Below, piece after piece: positions 16,023 to 20,349 of a stretch of DNA of 20,349 nt. This DNA comes from an uncultured Planctomycetaceae bacterium. Its GTDB lineage: Bacteria; Planctomycetota; Planctomycetia; Pirellulales; Pirellulaceae. The position numbers were made by a program, and so were the translations under genes. The DNA is taken from assembly GCA_937967665.1 (NCBI GenBank), contig CALBSZ010000105.1:1-20349 (forward strand). Reading direction: 5' to 3'. Below the pieces are notes generated by a model, which saw only the letters and a program-made list of their open reading frames with translations, ran no database searches and was not told the origin of the DNA. Numbering within the stretch: the stretch's first letter is position 1; every line of letters starts with the position of its first letter.

Positions 16023-17333
16023 CTATTTGATTCGGAAGTCCACCGAGGCTTGCCCGAACTTGTTTCCCTTAACGTCTTCGACGGTCAGTTGCAGCGTGTA
16101 GTCGCCCGGTTCGATGCGCTTGGGCATATACAGACGGTAGGCAATGAAGTAGTCTCGGCGATGGTTCCGGCATTGCTGTTTGTCCAGGGGCAGATCGTGG
16201 ACGGCGACGCGGCTGCCGGTGGTATCGTAGATTTCGTACGAACCTTGGAGTTCGGTTTCGTATTGATCGCCCAGTTTTTCCACCGTGAAATTGTCTACTT
16301 CCACGTACAACAGCACTTCTTGATCGGCGTGGAATTCATTGCGTTTGAATTCCAGGAACTTGCCGACGCTATCGACTCGGCGGCAGAACGCCGCATTGCG
16401 CACGTCCAGGGCGCTGAGTTCGCTGAGATGATACGCGGCGGTCTTGAGATTGCGGAGAGCCAGGGCGGCGCGCTGGCTGACTACCGGAGTCCCCTCGTCG
16501 TGCATCGTTACCAGCAGGCTATGCAGCTGGTACCTCCAATACTCCTGTTCTTCTTCGTCCAACTGTTCAATCGGTGTGAGCGCGGCGTCGCGGCGGTTAT
16601 CGATGACGTACAACAGGCGACGGTACGTCTCCAGATCCGCGGCTTCTTGCACGGAGAGGTCTTCGCGTTGGGCTTCCAGTTCGACGGCCTTGATCACATC
16701 GGCCAATTGTTCACGCCAGGACTTCGCCCGTGCTGCGGCGCCCGCTTCCGTCTCGGCGACCGCCGTGGGTTGCGTTCCTGCTGTCAGCGGGTTGGGCGCT
16801 AGCGGGACGATCTTGGCGGGTGCTTTCTGGGCGGCGGAGTGGGTACTTTGACGGGGCGTAATGATCGGTGCCAAGTCGGCTGCGTCGGCGTCCGCCGCAG
16901 CCTTGCCCGCCGCATCGGTTGCGGCCGCAGTTGTCGCTTTCGTCTCGCTTTCCGCCGAGCTCGTGTCCGTCGAAACTGCGGTTTCCTGCTGCTTCAAGTA
17001 GGCCGCCAGGGCCGCGATCTGCTGACGATACAGGGCCTGAATCTCGCGCGAGGCGGACTGTTCCGACGTCGGCGCGTCCGTTTCGTTATTCCCATCGGCC
17101 TCCGCCTGCGCGGCCATTTGTTCGAGTGCCGCGATGCGTTCATGCAGTTCGTCAATCGCCTGGACATGGTCCGGCTTCGGTCTGGCGGTTTTGGGCTGTG
17201 GAGTCGGCTCGGCGGCTGCATAGAGCCGGGTGGGATCCAAGGGTGCCTGCGAGGAAATCACGGCGGGGCTTGTACAGCCGCAGGATGCAAGCAGCACGGG
17301 CAGCAGAATTGGAAGGTGTCGAATGACTAACAT
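16023..17333 (-). CDS. Planctomycetal-type lipoprotein with coiled coil and C-terminal beta domain
   Basis: This 436-aa protein has a signal peptide with the lipobox LASC (Cys18). A Pro/Lys linker follows, then a heptad-like segment near residues 60-82, a long Ala/Thr-rich linker (about 130-200), helices at 200-315, and a C-terminal beta domain (about 325-436) ending in VDFRIK. The C-terminal part resembles the ligand-free beta-sandwich tails seen in uncharacterised planctomycetal lipoproteins. No catalytic motif is visible, so a cell-envelope structural role is possible. No Shine-Dalgarno sequence precedes the ATG. It is the first gene of the minus-strand unit with the oxidase. Confidence 0.65.
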   Translation of the reverse strand: MLVIRHLPILLPVLLASCGCTSPAVISSQAPLDPTRLYAAAEPTPQPKTARPKPDHVQAIDELHERIAALEQMAAQAEADGNNETDAPTSEQSASREIQALYRQQIAALAAYLKQQETAVSTDTSSAESETKATTAAATDAAGKAAADADAADLAPIITPRQSTHSAAQKAPAKIVPLAPNPLTAGTQPTAVAETEAGAAARAKSWREQLADVIKAVELEAQREDLSVQEAADLETYRRLLYVIDNRRDAALTPIEQLDEEEQEYWRYQLHSLLVTMHDEGTPVVSQRAALALRNLKTAAYHLSELSALDVRNAAFCRRVDSVGKFLEFKRNEFHADQEVLLYVEVDNFTVEKLGDQYETELQGSYEIYDTTGSRVAVHDLPLDKQQCRNHRRDYFIAYRLYMPKRIEPGDYTLQLTVEDVKGNKFGQASVDFRIK

Positions 17334-17417
17334 AGGTCGTCGCCAATGGAGGAGGGCGGGATATTAAGAAAACCACCCGCGCGACGCAAGCCGGATTGTG
17401 CTAGCACGGATACCGTT

Positions 17418-17429
17418 TGACCCCTTTAA
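17418..17429 (+). repeat. Isolated copy of the TGACCCCTTTAA motif
   Basis: This is the same 12-bp word, in the same orientation, as the core of the right arm at 17912-17932. It may mark the other boundary of an inserted segment of about 515 bp, or simply be a separate REP-type copy. Confidence 0.45.
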
Positions 17430-17499
17430 ACCCTACAACATTGAAGTCAATCCATTGGGTGAATATCGTATCCGGGTGCGTAAGGTTCAAACGGATTCG

Positions 17500-17600
17500 G
17501 AAGGGGGAAGGAATATGAAGACGCAAAAACATGAATGGGCAAAAAGATAGAAGAGGAAAAGACATGAAGAGGGAAGAACATGAAACAATGTGAGAGGAAG
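17500..17600. repeat. Purine-rich low-complexity stretch with repeated ACATGAA
   Basis: The plus strand is strongly A/G-biased here and contains the word ACATGAA three times (17529, 17562, 17578) inside imperfect GAAGA(N)CATGAA-like units. A GGGCAAAAA at about 17537 and a TTTTTGCCC at about 17643 form a 9-bp inverted pair. It looks like a degenerate dispersed element, not coding sequence. Confidence 0.35.
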
Positions 17601-17797
17601 GAATCCATCGCCACCATGCTGCGGTATTCCGAGAACTGATTTTTTTGCCCGCACATTTTTCTGCCAAATCCAATGCCCATAGCAACCGCCATCCCGACTC
17701 ACCACGTCAGCCAGTCCAGTTGGAAAGACGTTTCAAGCATCGGTTTCACTGGCAATGACAAGTAGCACGGCAACGTGAAGAAAGTCTGGATGGGGAC

Positions 17798-17932
17798 TAA
17801 AGGGGTCAGGAGCATATAATAGGGAATCTGTCGTCTTAAGGGGGAGACAGGGAAAACACCGGGGGGATAGACGCAAATAGAAACACGACCAGGTCTAACC
17901 AAGTCGCCCAGTATATGCTCCTGACCCCTTTA
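17798..17932. mobile_element. Perfect 21-bp inverted repeat pair, REP/MITE-like element
   Basis: Bases 17798-17818 (beginning TAAAGGGGTCAGGAGC) are the exact reverse complement of 17912-17932, with 93 bp between the arms. The spacer has no coding capacity but can form a small inner stem (CTGTC...GACAG near 17829-17850). The word TAAAGGGGTCAGGAG resembles, from memory, sequences flanking IS200-like REP-associated tyrosine transposase genes in many bacteria. No transposase lies in the window, so this would be a non-autonomous copy. The right arm ends 3 bp before the holA stop and could act as a 3' hairpin for that transcript. Confidence 0.65.
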
Positions 17933-17935
17933 ATC

Positions 17936-19018
17936 CTAATGGCTTGCCAGGTCTCGCCTGGCCATGCGCAGGAAGAGCTGTTCCAGGACATCGCGAGCTC
18001 GGTGGGGTTGGGAATGCGAGCCCTTCAATGCCAGGTCGGCTTCGAGCAACCAGCGGTACAACTGGCTGGCTCGATGGCGGGTGAGCTGCCTCAGTTGCCG
18101 TTCGGCGGTTTCCAACGCATCTTGCGGCCACTTGCGGAAGCCGGCGCGTTCGAGGGCGGCGCGGAGTGAAATTCGCCGCCCACGCGATTCGGCCTGCTGG
18201 AAGACCCGTACCGCCGCCGCGAATCTGCGGAACGACCACGAAATCGACCCGAACAGCGCCAGCGGTTCGGCGCCCGCCCGCAACAGGCGATCCAGCTGCA
18301 ACAGCGCTTCCCCCGCGTCGCCGTCGGCGGCAGCATCCAGCAGCTCCCAGATCGTCTTGGCTCGCCAACCGCCGATCTTGTCGCGTACCATTTGGGCCGT
18401 GACCGTCCCACCAGGTTCGACATAAAGCGCCAACTTGGCCAAATCCTGTTCGAGCATCCCCAATTCCGGACCGACGATGTCCAGCAATAGTTGCGCGGCC
18501 AGGGAATCCAGCTTGATGTCGTGCTCTCGCTTCGCCCAAGCGACGATCCACTTGCAGAGCCGGGATTCATCCAGCACTTTTCGCTTGCCCATCGCCTTTT
18601 CAGGAGGACGACATTCGATTTGCAGGCCGTGCTTGTCCAGTTCCTTATACAATCGCGTGTTGCCGGGCCACGCTCCCACTTGCAACACCAGAATGCCGCT
18701 CGACTTCGGCTGCTTCACGTACTCTTCCAATCGCGTCCGATGCTTGCTGACAAAATCGTCGGCATCCTCCACCATGGCAAGTCGCGGTCCGCCGCCGCCG
18801 AACAACGAAACGGTGGCGAGTTCGTCCATCAAGTCTCGCCATTCCAGCGCTTTGCCGTCGAACCGGGCGAAAGGAACGTCGTCGCCCACGACATGGCTCA
18901 CGATCTGCCTCGACACCAGGCTCTTCAAAAACGGCTCGTCCCCATACAGCGCACAAACGGGCGCGATCGGCGTCTCTTTTGCGGAGAGGAAATCAAAGGC
19001 GTGAACGGTATTCGCCAT
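17936..19018 (-). CDS. holA: DNA polymerase III subunit delta
   Basis: This 360-aa protein is the delta subunit of the clamp loader, which opens the beta sliding clamp during replication. The N-terminal AAA-like domain begins with ALYGDEPFL, the degenerate P-loop region typical of delta, followed by the FDG...W..L..EL.T.SLFGGGGPRLAMVEDAD segment expected in this family. The mid region has QLLLDIVGPELGMLEQDLAKLALY, the most recognisable delta block. The C-terminal collar domain (about 230-350) is helical. The ATG at 19018 is preferred over a GTG one codon upstream, and the ribosome binding site is weak. Length is usual for the family. Confidence 0.9.
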   Translation of the reverse strand: MANTVHAFDFLSAKETPIAPVCALYGDEPFLKSLVSRQIVSHVVGDDVPFARFDGKALEWRDLMDELATVSLFGGGGPRLAMVEDADDFVSKHRTRLEEYVKQPKSSGILVLQVGAWPGNTRLYKELDKHGLQIECRPPEKAMGKRKVLDESRLCKWIVAWAKREHDIKLDSLAAQLLLDIVGPELGMLEQDLAKLALYVEPGGTVTAQMVRDKIGGWRAKTIWELLDAAADGDAGEALLQLDRLLRAGAEPLALFGSISWSFRRFAAAVRVFQQAESRGRRISLRAALERAGFRKWPQDALETAERQLRQLTRHRASQLYRWLLEADLALKGSHSQPHRARDVLEQLFLRMARRDLASH

Positions 19019-19078
19019 CACAGGAACAGTGGGATCAGGTGCTATGTTTACAAATTTCGGATTTCCGGCAGTCGTTTT

Positions 19079-19143
19079 GTTTAACCCTTAGCCGCAGGCG
19101 CCGGCTCGGCGCGTACGCCGGCGCCTGCGGCTAGGGGTTAAAC
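19079..19143. repeat. Long G+C-rich palindromic hairpin (27-bp arms)
   Basis: The left arm 19079-19105 and right arm 19117-19143 pair at 26 of 27 positions, with an 11-base loop. The arms run GTTTAACCC(T/C)TAGCCGCAGG and on into CGCCGGC. It lies between two minus-strand genes, 61 bp upstream of holA. It lacks a U-tract in either direction, so a REP/REPIN-like dispersed palindrome is a better reading than a simple terminator. It could still attenuate or insulate transcription into holA. Confidence 0.75.
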
Positions 19144-19268
19144 GGCGAGCTCATATGCACTAAACAGAGCTACCACAAGTCAAACCTGGCGCTATCCAAT
19201 TAGGATACTCCGCCGCACACCGCGGTCACAAGGTCCCCCGGCAGAGTACCGGGTCGCGCCGCATCGCG

Positions 19269-20349
19269 TTAGCGAAAGAGGAAATCGCGGCTGGCCGAAC
19301 GGATTCCCAGGATGCGGCCTTTCGGAATGAGGCCGTCGATGTCCACGGGATCGGTCAGGACGTCGAATGCGCGATTGCCCGCCTGGTCGTGCGCTTCCAG
19401 TCGCAAGTAGACTTGTTTGGGGGTACGCGAGTCGATGGCCCAGAAGTATTGACCCGTGTTTTCCAGTCCCGCCGCAATGGTCGTCCACGGACCGCTTGCC
19501 GTATCACTGAAAGAGAGGGTGATCGGGCGACTTGCCAGCAGGGCGTCGCTGACTTGCCAGCGAATGTCCAACTGCCCTGATTGAATTCCCGTACCATAGA
19601 TGGCGGAGTGCAGGCGCACGTTGGGAGGCGTTTCGTCGACGCTGACCCAGAGATCGGCCAGTTCTCCGGACCGCGGCGGTGGACTGGCCAGGCCATTACC
19701 GCTGGTAATCACAATGCGAAATCCGAAGATGCCTTCGTCCGGCAATTCCACTGGGTACGGGCTTTGTTTATCGAGGTCGGTCCCCATCAAACTCCACGTC
19801 TTCCCGCCGTCCTGGGTCGCCCATAATTCGACTTTGGCAATACCCGCGGGACCGACACCGTGCACATCGTACTCCAGGTTGAACCGCTTCGACCTGGTAT
19901 GCCGCGGCACCTGCCCCGCCGGCAGGGCAGGGTGATCGTGCTCGGTCTGCGAGTCGGCTGTTTCCGATCTGGAAAACGACTGCCCGGTCGGATCCTCGGC
20001 CTGCGCTTCCGTCTGCGACGCATTCTGCACCGTACCCGCATTCGGTTTCAGCGGTACCAGCGACGCCGGTACCTGCCGTGCCGGTGAGTTCGCTGCCGAA
20101 CGTTCGCGCAACAAAGGCACGTTGGTATTCGGGTAATTGGGTAGATTGCCCGCGTAGGGATCGCTGGTCGCGGCGGGGGCATTGTTGGTCGTGGCGGGGG
20201 CATTGTTGGTCGGCCACGAGACCGGTGGACGGTTGGCGGTCGTTGCTGTACTGCCGTCGAGTGTTCCGCTGTTGGCGGCAGGCGGTTGGGCGGCGGGGAG
20301 TCGCGAGAGCGGATCGGTCGGGGCGGTCGATGGTGCTGCCAGCGGCGGC
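19269..20349 (-). CDS. Partial secreted beta-sandwich protein, 5' end outside the window
   Basis: The frame is open from the right edge of the window to a TAA at 19269-19271, about 360 codons; the GTG at 20120 is only an internal codon. The N-terminal third seen here is a Pro/Ala/Thr/Asn-rich linker with a repeated NNAPA unit. It is followed by two beta-rich modules (codons for KVELWATQDGGKTW and, later, PITLSFSDTASGPWTTIA). Each looks like an Ig/Fn3-type fold, with an intervening VDETPPNVRL. It ends with a YLRLEAHDQAGN segment. Such proteins are usually exported envelope proteins in planctomycetes. No catalytic motif is seen and the family name is unknown. Confidence 0.65.
   Translation of the reverse strand, partial: PPLAAPSTAPTDPLSRLPAAQPPAANSGTLDGSTATTANRPPVSWPTNNAPATTNNAPAATSDPYAGNLPNYPNTNVPLLRERSAANSPARQVPASLVPLKPNAGTVQNASQTEAQAEDPTGQSFSRSETADSQTEHDHPALPAGQVPRHTRSKRFNLEYDVHGVGPAGIAKVELWATQDGGKTWSLMGTDLDKQSPYPVELPDEGIFGFRIVITSGNGLASPPPRSGELADLWVSVDETPPNVRLHSAIYGTGIQSGQLDIRWQVSDALLASRPITLSFSDTASGPWTTIAAGLENTGQYFWAIDSRTPKQVYLRLEAHDQAGNRAFDVLTDPVDIDGLIPKGRILGIRSASRDFLFR

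Larger units (their letters stand above)
17334..17935. other. Gene-poor gap with repeat remnants
   Basis: This stretch of about 600 bp lies between the 5' end of the lipoprotein gene and the 3' end of holA. It contains a TGACCCCTTTAA copy (17418-17429), a purine-rich stretch (17500-17600), a TTTTTTTGCCCG run near 17640-17652, and the paired inverted repeat at 17798-17932. Short minus-strand frames here are rich in Phe/Ser/Pro simply because the plus strand is purine-rich. I do not accept them as genes. Confidence 0.6.

Noticed and set aside
17401..17705. Three overlapping minus-strand frames rich in Phe, Ser and Pro
   Set aside because: Their composition follows directly from the purine-rich plus strand; no domain, signal or start context supports them.
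19237..19253. CCCGG...CCGGG stem downstream of the right-edge gene as terminator
   Set aside because: Only 5 bp of stem and no U-tract on the minus strand.

Overview
The window most likely comes from a planctomycete chromosome, probably of the Pirellulales type. This is inferred from several things: many secreted or lipid-anchored proteins of unknown function, a leucine-rich-repeat-like C-terminal tail at the left edge, an RND metal-efflux operon with histidine-rich partners, a long G+C-rich dispersed-type hairpin, and inverted TAAAGGGGTCAGGAG motifs. No rRNA, tRNA or CRISPR was seen, and no sequence search could be run.

Region 1 (1-8363, all + strand) is a tightly packed run of small genes of mostly unknown function. 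In order they are: a partial ORF with an LRR-like tail, a 335-aa soluble protein, a HEAT-like protein, a 70-aa membrane protein, a zinc-ribbon membrane protein, a 221-aa membrane protein, a 73-aa membrane protein, a secreted WG-repeat protein, a secreted CxxCH protein, and a secreted Ig-like protein. Many starts overlap or abut the previous stop, so translational coupling is likely. The right half (about 6.5-8.4 kb) is decaying. A 5' piece of the WG gene is repeated and joined to a 3' piece of the CxxCH gene at 7369-7548. A second Ig-like gene at 7916-8363 carries a frameshift and an in-frame stop. The order WG, CxxCH, Ig-like therefore occurs twice, once full length and once collapsed.

Region 2 (8393-14449, + strand) is a heavy-metal efflux operon: a Cys/His-rich exported protein, a CusB/CzcB-type membrane fusion protein with a His-rich segment, a 1149-aa CusA/CzcA-type RND pump with an extra segment of about 80 residues, and a His-rich lipoprotein. 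No outer-membrane channel gene and no metal regulator is visible.

Region 3 (14612-17333, - strand) is a probable three-gene unit read right to left: a 436-aa lipoprotein, an FAD-dependent N-methyltryptophan/sarcosine-oxidase-like enzyme, and a tiny Cys-cluster lipoprotein. Gene gaps are 12 and 4 bp.

Region 4 (17334-17935) has no credible gene. It holds a purine-rich stretch and a perfect 21-bp inverted repeat whose right arm ends 3 bp from the holA stop, probably a REP or MITE-like element. Region 5 (17936-20349, - strand) holds holA (DNA polymerase III delta), a 65-bp hairpin in the gap upstream of it, and the 3' part of a secreted beta-sandwich protein running off the right edge.
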